From the NCBI GenBank assembly GCA_009929375.1, contig SAAO01000025.1:1-64000 (forward strand): a stretch of DNA of 64,000 bases, read 5' to 3'. The position numbers and the translations under genes were made by a program. This document shows, one piece after another, positions 8,510 through 18,663 of the stretch. The notes beneath the pieces were generated by a model. That model was given only the letters and a program-made list of their open reading frames with translations. It was not told where the DNA came from and searched no databases. The DNA comes from Bacteroidia bacterium. Its GTDB lineage: Bacteria; Bacteroidota; Bacteroidia; Bacteroidales; Paludibacteraceae. Each line of letters opens with the position of its first letter. The stretch's first letter is position 1.

Positions 8510-10510
8510 TCAGAGTTTCTGCAGAACCTGCGCCGATCGTGCCGGGATATAAAGTTTCAACCATTCTCTCCCTGCAGGTGCAAATTTATCGGAAATTGTA
8601 AGGTGTGAGATTGATTCATCAACAAGACCAAAACCACCGAAAGCAGGATTGTCAGTATTCAACACCACCTTGTATTCGCCCGGTTCAGTAAGAATACCAT
8701 AATCCACAAACGATTTTCGTCCATTGAAGTTAAATACGAAAAGCAAATCACCACGACGGTAAGCCACCAGCTGATCGCCCTCCATATCCCAAACTTTATC
8801 GATGCTCAGAGCATTGAACTCATTTTGGGCATTTATCAGACTTATCATTGCTCTGTCGAACTCTCCAAGCGAGTGATACAGATAATTTTCGTTATCCACC
8901 AATTCCCACTGACGACGCGCATACTTATGCGACCAACCATTTCCTTCGCGCGGGAAGTCAATCCATTCCGGATGTCCGAATTCATTTCCCATAAAGTTGA
9001 GATAACCACCATTGATGGTAGTTGCTGTAATCAGACGAATCATTTTATGCAATGCTATACCTCTGTCCACAGTCATCGTATTATCGCCACGCTGCATATG
9101 CCAGTACATTTCAGCATCAATCAGCCTGAATATTATGGTTTTATCGCCTACAAGAGCCTGATCGTGACTTTCAGCGTAGCTGATTGTTTTTTCGTCAGCA
9201 CGTCTGTTGGTCAATTCCCAGAATATATGCCCGGCTTTCCAGTCTTCGTCTTTTACTTCCTTGATATATTTAATCCAGAAATCAGGAATACCCATAGCCA
9301 TACGATAGTCGAAACCAATTCCACCATCTTCGTATTTCGCTGCAAGGCCGGGCATTCCGCTCACTTCCTCAGCTATAGACAGGGCATTGGGATTTACTTC
9401 GTGAATAAGTTTATTGGCCAGCGTAAGATAACAAATGGCATCACCATCCTGATTCAAATTAAAATACGAATCGTATCCGGAGAAATCTTCGCCCAGTCCA
9501 TGACTGCGATAAAGCATTGAAGTCACACCATCGAATCGAAAACCATCAAACTTATACTCCTCGAGCCAGAATTTGCAATTCGACAAAAGGAAATGAAGCA
9601 CCGAGGGCTTTCCATAGTCGAAACAAAGAGAATCCCATGCCGGATGTTCGCGTCGAGAACCACCGTGAAAATACTGATATGGCGTACCATCGAAACGTCC
9701 GAGGCCTTCCACTTCGTTTTTCACTGCATGTGAGTGTACAATGTCCATAATCACGGCAATGCCCATTTCGTGCGCATCGTCTATCAGATGTTTCAACTCT
9801 TCGGGCGTTCCAAAGCGCGACGAAGCAGCAAAAAAACTCGACACATGATATCCAAACGAGCCGTAATAAGGATGCTCCTGAATGGCCATTATCTGAATAC
9901 AGTTATATCCGGCCCGAGCCACACGTGGAAGTACATTCTGGCGGAACTCATCATAGCTTGCCACCTTTTCTTCCGACGACGACATACCGATATGACATTC
10001 ATAAATCAGTAGCGGATCGGTTTTAGGAACAAAGTTTTTATGCTTGAATTTATATTGCTGAATAGGATTCCATACCTGCGCACTGAAAATTTTCGTTTGT
10101 TCATCCTGAACAACCCGACGTGCCCATGCGGGAATACGCTCGCCTGTACCTCCTTCCCACTCCACCAGCAATTTATAAAGTTGCGAATGCGTCATTGCAA
10201 AATCGGGCAAGCGGATTTCCCAAATACCATTTTGCAATTTCTTCATCTGATAATCAGGATGTCGTTGCCAGTTATTAAAATCTCCAATCAGAAAAATAGC
10301 TGTCGCGTTAGGCGCCCATTCTCTGAACACCCAACCATCTGTGAGCCGGTGAAGCCCGAAATATAAATAACCCGTAGCGAAATCAGATAAGGTCTGATTA
10401 CCGCCCGTCAGCTTTTTCTCCACATTTACACAATACTCATAACGGCCATAAATAGCTGCTGCATAGGGCTCCAGATAAGGATCGGACTCAACAATTGGAA
10501 GTTTGACCAT
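8510..10510 (-). CDS. glgB: 1,4-alpha-glucan branching enzyme
   Basis: This 666-residue GH13 enzyme of the eukaryote-like type introduces alpha-1,6 branches into glycogen. A CBM48-like N-terminal domain (about 50-140, FREWAPNATAIFLIGDFNNW) precedes the (beta/alpha)8 barrel. The catalytic residues are visible: Asp in GFRFDGVTSML, Glu in LSIAEEVSGMP and Asp in YAESHDQALVGDK. The C-terminal beta domain ends with VFNFNGRKSF and later residues. It is the last gene of a probable four-gene minus-strand group (DUF2461, membrane protein, YhcH-like, glgB), 74 nt after the YhcH-like gene. Confidence 0.95.
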   Translation of the reverse strand: MVKLPIVESDPYLEPYAAAIYGRYEYCVNVEKKLTGGNQTLSDFATGYLYFGLHRLTDGWVFREWAPNATAIFLIGDFNNWQRHPDYQMKKLQNGIWEIRLPDFAMTHSQLYKLLVEWEGGTGERIPAWARRVVQDEQTKIFSAQVWNPIQQYKFKHKNFVPKTDPLLIYECHIGMSSSEEKVASYDEFRQNVLPRVARAGYNCIQIMAIQEHPYYGSFGYHVSSFFAASSRFGTPEELKHLIDDAHEMGIAVIMDIVHSHAVKNEVEGLGRFDGTPYQYFHGGSRREHPAWDSLCFDYGKPSVLHFLLSNCKFWLEEYKFDGFRFDGVTSMLYRSHGLGEDFSGYDSYFNLNQDGDAICYLTLANKLIHEVNPNALSIAEEVSGMPGLAAKYEDGGIGFDYRMAMGIPDFWIKYIKEVKDEDWKAGHIFWELTNRRADEKTISYAESHDQALVGDKTIIFRLIDAEMYWHMQRGDNTMTVDRGIALHKMIRLITATTINGGYLNFMGNEFGHPEWIDFPREGNGWSHKYARRQWELVDNENYLYHSLGEFDRAMISLINAQNEFNALSIDKVWDMEGDQLVAYRRGDLLFVFNFNGRKSFVDYGILTEPGEYKVVLNTDNPAFGGFGLVDESISHLTISDKFAPAGREWLKLYIPARSAQVLQKL

Positions 10511-10584
10511 AAAATTAGATTTTGTTTTTTTACAATTAATGTTACTATCGGAAATAAACTAACCTTAGTCAGAAGGACAGTTTT

Positions 10585-11031
10585 TTACACCCTGACTTTC
10601 ACAATAATTTTACGGTAAGTCCCGTTGCCAATGCCGGGCTGATGCGCATCTTCGGGAAAGAAGATAATAAATTCGTAAGGTTGCACATTCAAAAACGAAG
10701 TTGCTTTGTCGGCAAAAAACATGATATCTTTTTCAGCATCATATGGCAAAGTCACATCTTTACATGCATCAAGTGCTATCCACCCCATGGTTTCGGCATT
10801 ACCAACCGGCACCTGAATATCAATATATTCTTTATGCGACTCCATTTTGGCATCTGCTTCGGGCTTTGCAGTAATATCAACAACATTAATTACAAGATCA
10901 GCTCCCTCAAGTTCAATTTTACCGGCTGGTAATGCCACTAAATCAGTATTTTTGAGATAATCAAAAGCTTTTTTGAAGCGGGGATGCACCGAACAGTATT
11001 TGTCACTGTTTTTTAAAGTATCAAGTATCAT
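10585..11031 (-). CDS. YhcH/YjgK/YiaL family protein
   Basis: This 148-residue cytoplasmic cupin-like protein (DUF386) has the family hallmarks: an early ILDTLKN, ESHKEYIDIQVPVGNAE in the middle, and FIIFFPEDAHQPG near the end, whose Glu and His residues are expected to bind a metal. Members such as YiaL, NanQ and EbgC are linked to sugar metabolism and some act as anomerases. The substrate here is unknown; the neighbouring glgB suggests carbohydrate metabolism. It lies 26 nt downstream of the membrane protein gene. Confidence 0.9.
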   Translation of the reverse strand: MILDTLKNSDKYCSVHPRFKKAFDYLKNTDLVALPAGKIELEGADLVINVVDITAKPEADAKMESHKEYIDIQVPVGNAETMGWIALDACKDVTLPYDAEKDIMFFADKATSFLNVQPYEFIIFFPEDAHQPGIGNGTYRKIIVKVRV

Positions 11032-11057
11032 AATGAATTTATTTATTGTTTTTTATT

Positions 11058-11636
11058 TTAATCATCAAGTTTCCAGCGCCTTTCGTGACTAAGATAAGTA
11101 TATCTTACTCCGAGATAGCCCTTGTATTCTATATAAAATGCAGGTTTTACATTCTGCATTTTCTCCTCATCGTTTCGAATAGATACAGGTTTAATATACT
11201 CGTAATCGAACTTACGTGGCCAGATTCCAAGATATACCACAGGAACATCTTCAATATATTCCGGAACCAAATCCTCTAAACCAGCCGGATAATCGTTATT
11301 ATGCTTATGATAAGCATTTAGCGACTTAACAACACGGGAAGCACTTTTAAAATTTTCTTTTATTTGTACTCTGTAAATCAGATACGAAGGAATGACCACG
11401 GCAAGCCCCACAAACAATACTATTCTGCATTTACTTAAAAGTTCAGGGTTCAACCAGTCATGACCATGTAAAAGACCCGCAATCACACCGCACACAGCGG
11501 TAGCTAACAATACTATAACTGCCCCGAAAGGGAAAACATATATTGATCCCTCAAGCGTAAACACAATGAGCAGAAGTACTGAGATAACATAGACCGATGC
11601 TCTTTTAAAGAAATATATGAGTCGGTAATTCCACAT
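11058..11636 (-). CDS. inner-membrane protein with pseudopilin-like C-terminal part
   Basis: This 192-residue protein has three hydrophobic segments (about 14-34, 36-58 and 68-88), followed by a soluble tail. The tail contains LNAYHKHNNDYPAGLEDLVP, a pattern like the soluble part of type II secretion G-type pseudopilins, though no prepilin peptidase site is present. The start codon overlaps the stop of the DUF2461 gene by one base (TAATG), which suggests translational coupling. Function is unknown. Confidence 0.75.
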   Translation of the reverse strand: MWNYRLIYFFKRASVYVISVLLLIVFTLEGSIYVFPFGAVIVLLATAVCGVIAGLLHGHDWLNPELLSKCRIVLFVGLAVVIPSYLIYRVQIKENFKSASRVVKSLNAYHKHNNDYPAGLEDLVPEYIEDVPVVYLGIWPRKFDYEYIKPVSIRNDEEKMQNVKPAFYIEYKGYLGVRYTYLSHERRWKLDD

Positions 11637-12316
11637 TAAACTCTGCCTTTATATTCGTCCACAGCATAATTCAGGAACCGGTTGAGAGGATACGCCTGAT
11701 TAAAAATGCCGGCTACACTTTTCACAAGGTCTTTTTGTTTAAGAAAGTCATCATCCATCTTAAACTCTACCATATAATGCTTAAGTTTAAGCAGTTCTGC
11801 ATGCTCAAAATCCTTTGGAAAACCTGCAGGAACAGTCTTTAGCTTATCATCATCGTAAAATTCATTAAAGTATTTGCTGAATCCAGCATCCTGTCTGATT
11901 TCTGTAAGTTCTTCAATGTTATCGTACACACTTTTGCGCAGGACTTTCAACAATGGAGGTGGAGGACACCAAACTCCGGCAGCCAGGAAACTGGCTTCAG
12001 GCTCAATATGAAAATAGTAACCTGCCCGTTCACTTTTACGACCACCCTCAGCAGCAATAAAAACACCAAAATGATTTTTGTATGGTGTTTTATCTTTGGC
12101 AAACCGGGTGTCTCTGTAAATCCTGAAAACACAATCGCGGGGCTCTACAGTGCGTATTTCAGCATCAAATCCTGCGATTTCCATAATCAACAATCTGCTG
12201 ATTTCATCAAAATCAGCTTTGCATTTGTCGTACCACTCTTTATGAGCAGCAAACCACTCCCGATTATTATTCTGGCTTAATTCTTTCAGAAAATTCTGAA
12301 TATTCAGTACATCCAT
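11636..12316 (-). CDS. DUF2461 family protein
   Basis: This 226-residue cytoplasmic protein is of the DUF2461/TIGR02453 family. Visible hallmarks are LSQNNNREWFAAHKEWYD near the start, FRIYRDTRFAKDKTPYKNHF in the middle, then GYYFHIEP and a GVWCPPPPLLKVLR segment. The biochemical role of the family is not established. It heads the group that includes glgB. An exact TATATTTG -7 element at 12349-12342 lies about 26 nt upstream of the ATG. Confidence 0.92.
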   Translation of the reverse strand: MDVLNIQNFLKELSQNNNREWFAAHKEWYDKCKADFDEISRLLIMEIAGFDAEIRTVEPRDCVFRIYRDTRFAKDKTPYKNHFGVFIAAEGGRKSERAGYYFHIEPEASFLAAGVWCPPPPLLKVLRKSVYDNIEELTEIRQDAGFSKYFNEFYDDDKLKTVPAGFPKDFEHAELLKLKHYMVEFKMDDDFLKQKDLVKSVAGIFNQAYPLNRFLNYAVDEYKGRV

Positions 12317-12341
12317 AAGTCACTAAAGGTTTATTGATTCA

Positions 12342-12349
12342 CAAATATA
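12342..12349 (-). promoter_or_regulatory. -7 element TATATTTG before the DUF2461 gene
   Basis: The minus strand reads TATATTTG, an exact TAnnTTTG match 26 nt upstream of the ATG at 12316. It lies back to back with the pheS promoter. Confidence 0.5.
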
Positions 12350-12422
12350 GTCCAAAAATCACACATAAAATGTTTTAAAACCATATTTTTTTCAACTGCA
12401 CTGATTTTTGAAGAAATTTGAT

Positions 12423-12430
12423 TAATTTTG
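12423..12430 (+). promoter_or_regulatory. -7 element TAATTTTG before pheS
   Basis: TAATTTTG matches the TAnnTTTG consensus and would give a leader of about 80 nt before the ATG at 12520. No clear -33 TTTG is seen. Confidence 0.45.
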
Positions 12431-12519
12431 CAACTTATATCGAAAAAGGCAATTGCCTGAGAATAAATGTTTAAAGAAAAAAGTTTTACTCAGATAAAAC
12501 TACAAATCAGCTGTATAGA

Positions 12520-13539
12520 ATGAAAAACAGGATTAATGAACTACTTGATGAAGTAAGCCGTATGGCGGCAGCCAATGCCGAAGAACTGGAAGCACTCAGA
12601 ATTAAATACCTGAGTAAAAAGGGACTTATTTCTGAACTTTTCAATGATTTCAGAAACGTTGCCAATGAGGAAAAACGTGAAGTAGGACAATTACTTAATG
12701 AATTAAAAAACAGTGCTCAAAACAAAATAAATGACCTTAAAGAGGCATTCTCAGGATCAGCTCAAACTGACAATAAAGCGGATCTGACTCGTACTTCTGA
12801 TCCTATTAAGTTGGGTACCCGTCATCCACTATCACTTACAAAAAATGAGATTGTGGACATATTCTCTCGTATTGGTTTTACAATTGCCGAGGGGCCTGAG
12901 ATTGAAGATGACTGGCATGTTTTTGGAGCATTAAACTTTCCTCCTGAGCATCCTGCCCGCGACATGCAGGACACATTCTTTATCGAGCAAAATCCCGATG
13001 TGGTTTTACGTACGCACACATCTTCGGTTCAGTCGCGTATAATGGCAAATACTAAGCCACCTATTCGTATGATTTTCCCCGGACGTGTTTATCGCAACGA
13101 AGCCATTTCGTATCGTGCGCACTGTTTCTTCCATCAGGTAGAGGGTTTGTATATCGACAAAAACGTATCATTTGCCGACCTAAAACAAGCTCTTATGTAT
13201 TTTGCCAAGGAAATGTTTGGTGAAGAAACAGAAATACGTTTACGTCCTTCATACTTTCCGTTCACAGAGCCAAGTGCCGAAATGGATATCTCATGTCACA
13301 TTTGCGGAGGAAAAGGCTGTCCGTTCTGCAAACACACAGGTTGGGTAGAGATTCTGGGTTGTGGTATGGTTGATCCGAACGTACTCGAGAACTGCGGTAT
13401 CGATTCAAAAGTTTATTCGGGCTATGCGTTTGGCATGGGCGTGGAGCGCATCACCAACCTGAAATATCAGGTAAAAGACCTGCGCATGTTCTCTGAAAAC
13501 GACGTACGTTTCCTTGGACAGTTCGAAGCAGCACATTAA
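12520..13539 (+). CDS. pheS: phenylalanine-tRNA ligase alpha subunit
   Basis: This 339-residue class II aminoacyl-tRNA synthetase subunit charges tRNA-Phe as an alpha2beta2 enzyme with PheT, which is not in the window. An N-terminal coiled-coil arm (about 1-90) precedes the catalytic core. Motif 2 is around RVYRNEAISYRAHCFFHQVE and motif 3 is in GMGVERITNLKYQVKDLRMF. A Cys cluster (CHICGGKGCPFC) resembles the one seen in many PheS proteins. It stands alone and ends in a strong terminator. Confidence 0.97.
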   Translation: MKNRINELLDEVSRMAAANAEELEALRIKYLSKKGLISELFNDFRNVANEEKREVGQLLNELKNSAQNKINDLKEAFSGSAQTDNKADLTRTSDPIKLGTRHPLSLTKNEIVDIFSRIGFTIAEGPEIEDDWHVFGALNFPPEHPARDMQDTFFIEQNPDVVLRTHTSSVQSRIMANTKPPIRMIFPGRVYRNEAISYRAHCFFHQVEGLYIDKNVSFADLKQALMYFAKEMFGEETEIRLRPSYFPFTEPSAEMDISCHICGGKGCPFCKHTGWVEILGCGMVDPNVLENCGIDSKVYSGYAFGMGVERITNLKYQVKDLRMFSENDVRFLGQFEAAH

Positions 13540-13552
13540 TTTCATTACTATA

Positions 13553-13597
13553 AAAAAGCAGAACCTGCCAACACAATGTTAGCAGGTTCTTTTTTTA
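13553..13597 (+). terminator. pheS terminator
   Basis: AGAACCTGC at 13560-13568 pairs with GCAGGTTCT at 13582-13590, followed by seven or more T, 20 nt past the pheS stop. The A-run on the other side makes it potentially bidirectional. Confidence 0.85.
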
Positions 13598-13795
13598 TAA
13601 TTCCAAGAAGTAATTCCTTCTCTTCGTATCATCACACAATATTCAATGACAAATCTCTTGCATTAAAATGCAGCAAAAGGGTCTTTTGGCACTCAAAAGC
13701 ATCATTTATTTATTTCACAAACAAAAATACAAAAGCAACCACAAGAATTTTATTATCTTATGGCTGCATATTTGTATTATCTTTTCAGCAAGCTC

Positions 13796-14056
13796 TTAGT
13801 CCTTTTTCTTTGTGCTCTTGCGCAATAATCCGGCTGCTATTCCACCGCCCGCAAGCATAGCCATCAGCAAGCCACCATCCAAAGGAACCGATGTTCCTTC
13901 TGGAGGACCACTTGGATCAGGCGCAGGCCCGGGCTCACCAGCTTCAACCTTTTGCTCCTCTTTAATCTCTTCTGAGGGAGGTGGGGCTTGTGAGTACAAA
14001 GCTGCAGTACTAAAAAACATCAGCAGTACAATTGTCAACACTTTCAATAATCTCAT
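13796..14056 (-). CDS. short exported protein with exosortase-type C-terminal sorting signal
   Basis: This 86-residue protein has three parts: an N-terminal signal peptide (1-22, ending LYSQA), a Pro/Glu-rich linker (24-57), and a C-terminal module made of a PLDGG motif (58-62), a hydrophobic glycine-rich helix (63-78) and a basic tail RKSTKKKD (79-86). Motif, helix and basic tail form the tripartite layout of PEP-CTERM-like signals; NCBI's PID-CTERM class in Bacteroidota looks like this. It begins 3 nt after the 920-residue secreted protein ends. An exosortase-like gene lies 8 kb away (22392). Processing by that enzyme is an inference. Confidence 0.7.
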   Translation of the reverse strand: MRLLKVLTIVLLMFFSTAALYSQAPPPSEEIKEEQKVEAGEPGPAPDPSGPPEGTSVPLDGGLLMAMLAGGGIAAGLLRKSTKKKD

Positions 14057-14059
14057 CTC

Positions 14060-16822
14060 TTATTTGTTGGTTATCTTAATTTTAATGTTTTGATCATTAG
14101 TAATAATTTGTAGCACACTCAACGATTTGGATCTAAGTGCAATATACTCACCATTATTAATATTTGTATATGAATTCAGTTTTCGACCTGATAAGTCGAA
14201 CTCATTAATTTCCGCTAAAGAATTCAATCCCTCAAAGGCTACCTTTCCATTATCTCTTAAAACACGAATTCCTGTTTTATCAACATACAATGCGGTTGAT
14301 ATATCAGGAGCTTTTTGACTTAATATCACTTTAAATCTATCGAAAGTTCCCTTAGCATAGCTTGTAAATTGATATTCATTCTGAGTAAGCATATCCACTT
14401 TATCGCCTGTAACTTTATCAACAAGCGTAACCTGAGTATTATTCAAAGCAGCAATATCCGAAAGCTTAACAGTATATTCACCAGGCACACCAATTTTGAC
14501 AAACAATTCTACTTCTTTTGTATCATATGGCAGTGTATTCACAGCATACGAGATATTGTTTGTTCTTGAAAAAAGTTGAGGAACATTAGCAAACGAAGAT
14601 AGCATTTTAACTGCATCCGAACCAATCACATAAGCATTACTTGCTCCATCTTTCAGTCTGATGCGAGTTAAATCCTCGTATTCTGAATTTTCTATAGTCA
14701 AACTTATTTCATCAAACTCTGGTGCGCTATTATCAACACTGGCAGGCATCAATTTACGTCCCGAATCTGAGAATGAAAGTGTAGCATCGGTTCGTTGAAC
14801 GAAAAATGGTCTGTATGGCACCAAATCCACATTTGCGCCCGACATAGCTACATCATAACCTCCGGTTGTACTATTATATAAATAATACGGACCCTGTGAC
14901 GATTGCTTTAAATTAAATGTCGAAGCAAAAGGATTAGAAACTAAATTCCAATTAGCATTGACAGGAGATGCCGCTGAAAATGCAGACAAACCATAAGATG
15001 CTGTTGAGTTAAAGAAAGCACCTCTTTCGGAAGCTGTAATTACAAAATCATATGTGGCGTTGTTGTAAGTCCAAAGTATATAGCCTCTGTTAGCAGTAAA
15101 TGAGAATGGTGTAAAATATTCAAATTCTCCTGCAGTCTGCCCATTCACAGCACGAAAAGCACCATTATATCTCTTCACATAAATGTCTGCTGTAGCATAA
15201 TTATCCAGCCCCCAACTCACAGGATTTGTAGTACCGGCATCATACACATTCGACACATTGAACGGAAAACCAACAAAATTCCACTTACCGGTTACAAAAG
15301 CTTTGCGAATCACTATCTGAGCAGCACTATTTATGTTTACCGTACCTGTATTCAGAATCTTACCACTATTATTGTTTGCATCTGAGTTTATAATTAATCT
15401 ATTATTGATCTTCAGAGTTTTTCCTGTAACAACATTAAGCGAACCGTTACTGTTAATCACAAGTTCATCAATATCAGGATCAGTATCAACTACTACCGGA
15501 GCAGCAATAGTTATTTTGTTGGCAATCGTGTTATTTCCAATCAACTCACTCCAATTTCCGGGAGAAGAAATTACAACATCGTTACCAATCAACACACTTT
15601 GTGAATTACTATAATCTTCACTGTAAAGCGAACCGGATTTTGCAACCACTCTGAAATTATAAACAACACCCGGAGACAGACCTGTTACATTGTGTGACTT
15701 TCCTGAAGACGAATAAGTGACCGGAGATGAGAATGAAGCGTTATCATCCACATAAAGTAAATAATTCACATTAGCATCAGTAGCTCCGTTGCCTATAGTC
15801 CATGTAGCAACAAAAGAACTTGCAGTCACAGAAGTTGCAGCTCCCATCACCGGAATCCGAGGATATACATTCAGAGTTCGCTGGACTGAAGTGGCTGGCA
15901 AATAACCACTTCCACCCGCTTGACTTGCAGTAATAACAGTCGAGCCTACACCATTAATTACCAGATTTGAGCCGGAAACACTTGCTACAGATGTATTTGA
16001 ACTTGAATATGTTACCGGCAAACCACTACTTGCAGTCGCCCCGGGAGAAAACGAAACATTGTCATATTCAACATCTTCGAATTCAGGAAATGTAATTGCC
16101 TGCGGCTGCTGAGTAGAAGAAGTAACAGTAACATTATCAATCGCAAACAAATGATCAAATGAAAATGCGTTACGCGTATCAAACCAAATAAACATTATCT
16201 CGGATCCATTTGCCAATGACACAGAAATCGTTGCAGTTAAAGTACCTCTGTTAGCTGCGTCATTTCCATTCAGCGCCACTGCAGGCTGACCATCTGACAG
16301 ATTTTCTGGGCTATCAAACTGATTCACAAAAGTTAAACCAGTGGTAGATATCGGAAGAACAGTAATATCCGAAGTGCTTGTTTTATAATAAAGTTTGATA
16401 TATTGAGATAAAATAGAACCATTTCGCCACTGCTCACCATCCCAGGATATTGTAAAAGAGGTAAGCGTGGAGCCGGAATTATTTTCCATTCTCAAACCGA
16501 TACTCTGAAGATCGTTATTAGAGCCCACTGGAACAAATCCCAGAGCCCTGTCGTTATCGGAAACTGTACCAAAAGATGCTAAAGGAGGACTTGTAGTTGT
16601 TAAACTACCATCATTCAAATAAAAAGCAGGAGGAACACTTACTGCAGATTTGGCATACCAACCTGGAAGTGTAGATCCGTTAGTCCAGTTTCCGGCAGTG
16701 GTAAGTGTATTGAAATTTTGAGAATAAGTGAAATTTGAGGTATTGATAGACACAGGATTCTGCGCAAACGAAATCACTCCCCCCGTCAGAACAAACAATA
16801 ATATGAATAAAATCTTTTTCAT
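14060..16822 (-). CDS. large secreted adhesin-like protein (Ig-like and Fn3 domains)
   Basis: This 920-residue protein carries a signal peptide (about 1-20, ending VISFAQ). An N-terminal jelly-roll-like region (about 25-240) includes FAIDNVTVTSS, typical of choice-of-anchor/T9SS substrate modules. A bacterial Ig-like domain (about 245-320, VASVSGSNLVINGVGSTVIT) and an Fn3 domain (about 325-410, GLSPGVVYNFRVVAKSG) follow, then a long beta-rich part. The last about 75 residues (ALYVDKTGIRVLRDNGKVAF to the end) resemble a divergent T9SS sorting domain. No catalytic motif was found. It forms a two-gene unit with the 86-residue protein downstream. Confidence 0.8.
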   Translation of the reverse strand: MKKILFILLFVLTGGVISFAQNPVSINTSNFTYSQNFNTLTTAGNWTNGSTLPGWYAKSAVSVPPAFYLNDGSLTTTSPPLASFGTVSDNDRALGFVPVGSNNDLQSIGLRMENNSGSTLTSFTISWDGEQWRNGSILSQYIKLYYKTSTSDITVLPISTTGLTFVNQFDSPENLSDGQPAVALNGNDAANRGTLTATISVSLANGSEIMFIWFDTRNAFSFDHLFAIDNVTVTSSTQQPQAITFPEFEDVEYDNVSFSPGATASSGLPVTYSSSNTSVASVSGSNLVINGVGSTVITASQAGGSGYLPATSVQRTLNVYPRIPVMGAATSVTASSFVATWTIGNGATDANVNYLLYVDDNASFSSPVTYSSSGKSHNVTGLSPGVVYNFRVVAKSGSLYSEDYSNSQSVLIGNDVVISSPGNWSELIGNNTIANKITIAAPVVVDTDPDIDELVINSNGSLNVVTGKTLKINNRLIINSDANNNSGKILNTGTVNINSAAQIVIRKAFVTGKWNFVGFPFNVSNVYDAGTTNPVSWGLDNYATADIYVKRYNGAFRAVNGQTAGEFEYFTPFSFTANRGYILWTYNNATYDFVITASERGAFFNSTASYGLSAFSAASPVNANWNLVSNPFASTFNLKQSSQGPYYLYNSTTGGYDVAMSGANVDLVPYRPFFVQRTDATLSFSDSGRKLMPASVDNSAPEFDEISLTIENSEYEDLTRIRLKDGASNAYVIGSDAVKMLSSFANVPQLFSRTNNISYAVNTLPYDTKEVELFVKIGVPGEYTVKLSDIAALNNTQVTLVDKVTGDKVDMLTQNEYQFTSYAKGTFDRFKVILSQKAPDISTALYVDKTGIRVLRDNGKVAFEGLNSLAEINEFDLSGRKLNSYTNINNGEYIALRSKSLSVLQIITNDQNIKIKITNK

Positions 16823-17344
16823 AACTTTTTCATCAAAATAAACTTCATTTCAGGTTTCAAGTAAATGTAAAACAAAATAGACAGGAGATATAATTCAACA
16901 AAAATCAGAAAAAGAATCAATCTCAACGCTCCTAACTTAATTTCGCTACTAAATTACTATGAAATTTATGAAATGGCAACTGTTTTTTATTAAAATATGC
17001 TAACAAGACTAAATAAACAAAACAACTGATAATCAAAACAATAAAGCTTATTTTTTTACAATCAAAATGCAAAAATGAATAATAGAGAAATTTAATTTAA
17101 ATTTATATCGCTATTTCCGACAATCACATTACAATAAAAATTATAAAGTATTGCATACTTGTAAGATTATTTTCTAAAATTACAACAAAATCTACTCTGT
17201 ATTGTTTACAAATCGATAGCAATAATTATACAAAAAATTTACTTCAAAACAAATAAGCAGCCTAAACTTTCAACAGCCTAAAAATAACAGTAAAAAGATT
17301 ACAATAACAAATCAGTTCAAAATTTCTTGTGCACAGGAAAATTT
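16823..17344. other. AT-rich intergenic stretch
   Basis: About 520 bp lie between the start of the adhesin-like gene and the pgk terminator. The stretch is strongly AT-rich, with no supported open frame, RNA gene or clear repeat. It must hold the minus-strand promoter of the adhesin-like gene, but no exact TAnnTTTG element was found near that start. Confidence 0.6.
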
Positions 17345-17390
17345 ATTTAAAACAAAAAAAGGAGCTCTCGCTCCTTTTTTTGTTTTAAAT
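17345..17390 (-). terminator. pgk terminator, long perfect hairpin
   Basis: A 21-bp perfect stem spans 17345-17365 and 17370-17390. Its GC core is GGAGC/GCTCC with a TCTC loop, flanked by A-run and T-run on both sides, so it can work in either direction. It lies 14 nt past the pgk stop. Confidence 0.85.
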
Positions 17391-17403
17391 ATCAGTTGAT
17401 ATA

Positions 17404-18663
17404 TTAATATCCGCGTATAGCTTCAATACCAGGAAGAACACGTCCTTCAATAGCTTCAAGCAAAGCACCTCCACCGGTTGAAACATATGAAACGCCATTA
17501 GCCAAACCAAACTTGTTTACACAAGCTACAGAATCGCCACCTCCTACAAGTGAGAAAGCTCCGTTTTTAGTAGCTTCAACAATTGCCTCACCTACTGAAA
17601 GTGAACCATGCGTGAAGTTATCGAACTCAAAAACACCTGTCGGACCATTCCACAAAATAGTTTTCGAAGATTTAATCACATCTGCAAAAATTTTCTCAGT
17701 TTCCGGACCAATATCAAGACCTTCCCAACCTTCAGGAATTTCACCTACCGGCACAAACTGAGTATTAGCATCATTGCTAAAGCTATCGGCGATTTTAGCA
17801 TCCACAGCCAAAACAATTTTAACATTATTCTTTTTAGCTTTTTCGAGCAGATCAAGAGCCAAATCAAGTTTATCAGTTTCACAAATTGAATTTCCAACAT
17901 TTCCACCCAATGCTTTTGTGAAAGTATATGTCATTCCACCAGCAATAATCAGATTGTCAACCTTGGTGAGCAAATTCTCGATAATTTCAATTTTTGAAGA
18001 AACTTTTGAACCTCCCATAATAGCAGTAAACGGACGGGCAGTATCGGTCATAACTTTCTGAACAGCAACAACTTCTTTTTCCATCAAATAGCCAAACATT
18101 TTATTACTTTCGTCAAAATACTTAGCAATAAGAGCAGTTGAAGCATGCGCACGGTGAGCAGTTCCGAATGCATCGTTCACATAACAATCGGCATACGATG
18201 CCAGTTTTGCAGTAAATGCTTTCTGACTTTCTTTCACAACTTTTTTAGCAGCTGCCTTTTCGTCGTCATCTGCAAATTCGCCGCGTGGTTTTCCTTCTTC
18301 CTCAGCATAAAAACGAAGATTTTCGAGCAACAAGGCTTCACCCGGTTTCAGAGCAGCAGCCATTTCAGCAGCCTCATCACTGGCACAATCAGGTGCAAAT
18401 TTCACCTCCACACCCAAAAGCGAAGATACATGAGCCAGAATAGCTTTCAGAGAGTATTTAGGATCCGGATTTTTCTTTGGACGGCCCATGTGTGAAGCAA
18501 TCACAAGACTACCACCATCAGCAAGAATTTTTTTCAAAGTAGGCAATGCCGCACGAATACGATTATCGTCGGTTATTTCAAAATTTTCGTTCAGGGGCAC
18601 ATTGAAGTCAACCCTTACGAAGGCTTTTTTACCTGCAAAATTAAAATTGTCAATAGTTTGCAT
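17404..18663 (-). CDS. pgk: phosphoglycerate kinase
   Basis: This 419-residue glycolytic enzyme interconverts 1,3-bisphosphoglycerate and 3-phosphoglycerate. Visible signatures are [15 protein letters not shown] at residues 12-26, the ASHMGRPK loop, and the C-terminal nucleotide-binding motifs [15 protein letters not shown] and [13 protein letters not shown]. It is full length; a lysine-rich stretch around [19 protein letters not shown] resembles other Bacteroidota Pgk proteins. It is monocistronic, between its own promoter (embedded in the purE terminator region) and a strong terminator. Confidence 0.97.
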   Translation of the reverse strand: MQTIDNFNFAGKKAFVRVDFNVPLNENFEITDDNRIRAALPTLKKILADGGSLVIASHMGRPKKNPDPKYSLKAILAHVSSLLGVEVKFAPDCASDEAAEMAAALKPGEALLLENLRFYAEEEGKPRGEFADDDEKAAAKKVVKESQKAFTAKLASYADCYVNDAFGTAHRAHASTALIAKYFDESNKMFGYLMEKEVVAVQKVMTDTARPFTAIMGGSKVSSKIEIIENLLTKVDNLIIAGGMTYTFTKALGGNVGNSICETDKLDLALDLLEKAKKNNVKIVLAVDAKIADSFSNDANTQFVPVGEIPEGWEGLDIGPETEKIFADVIKSSKTILWNGPTGVFEFDNFTHGSLSVGEAIVEATKNGAFSLVGGGDSVACVNKFGLANGVSYVSTGGGALLEAIEGRVLPGIEAIRGY

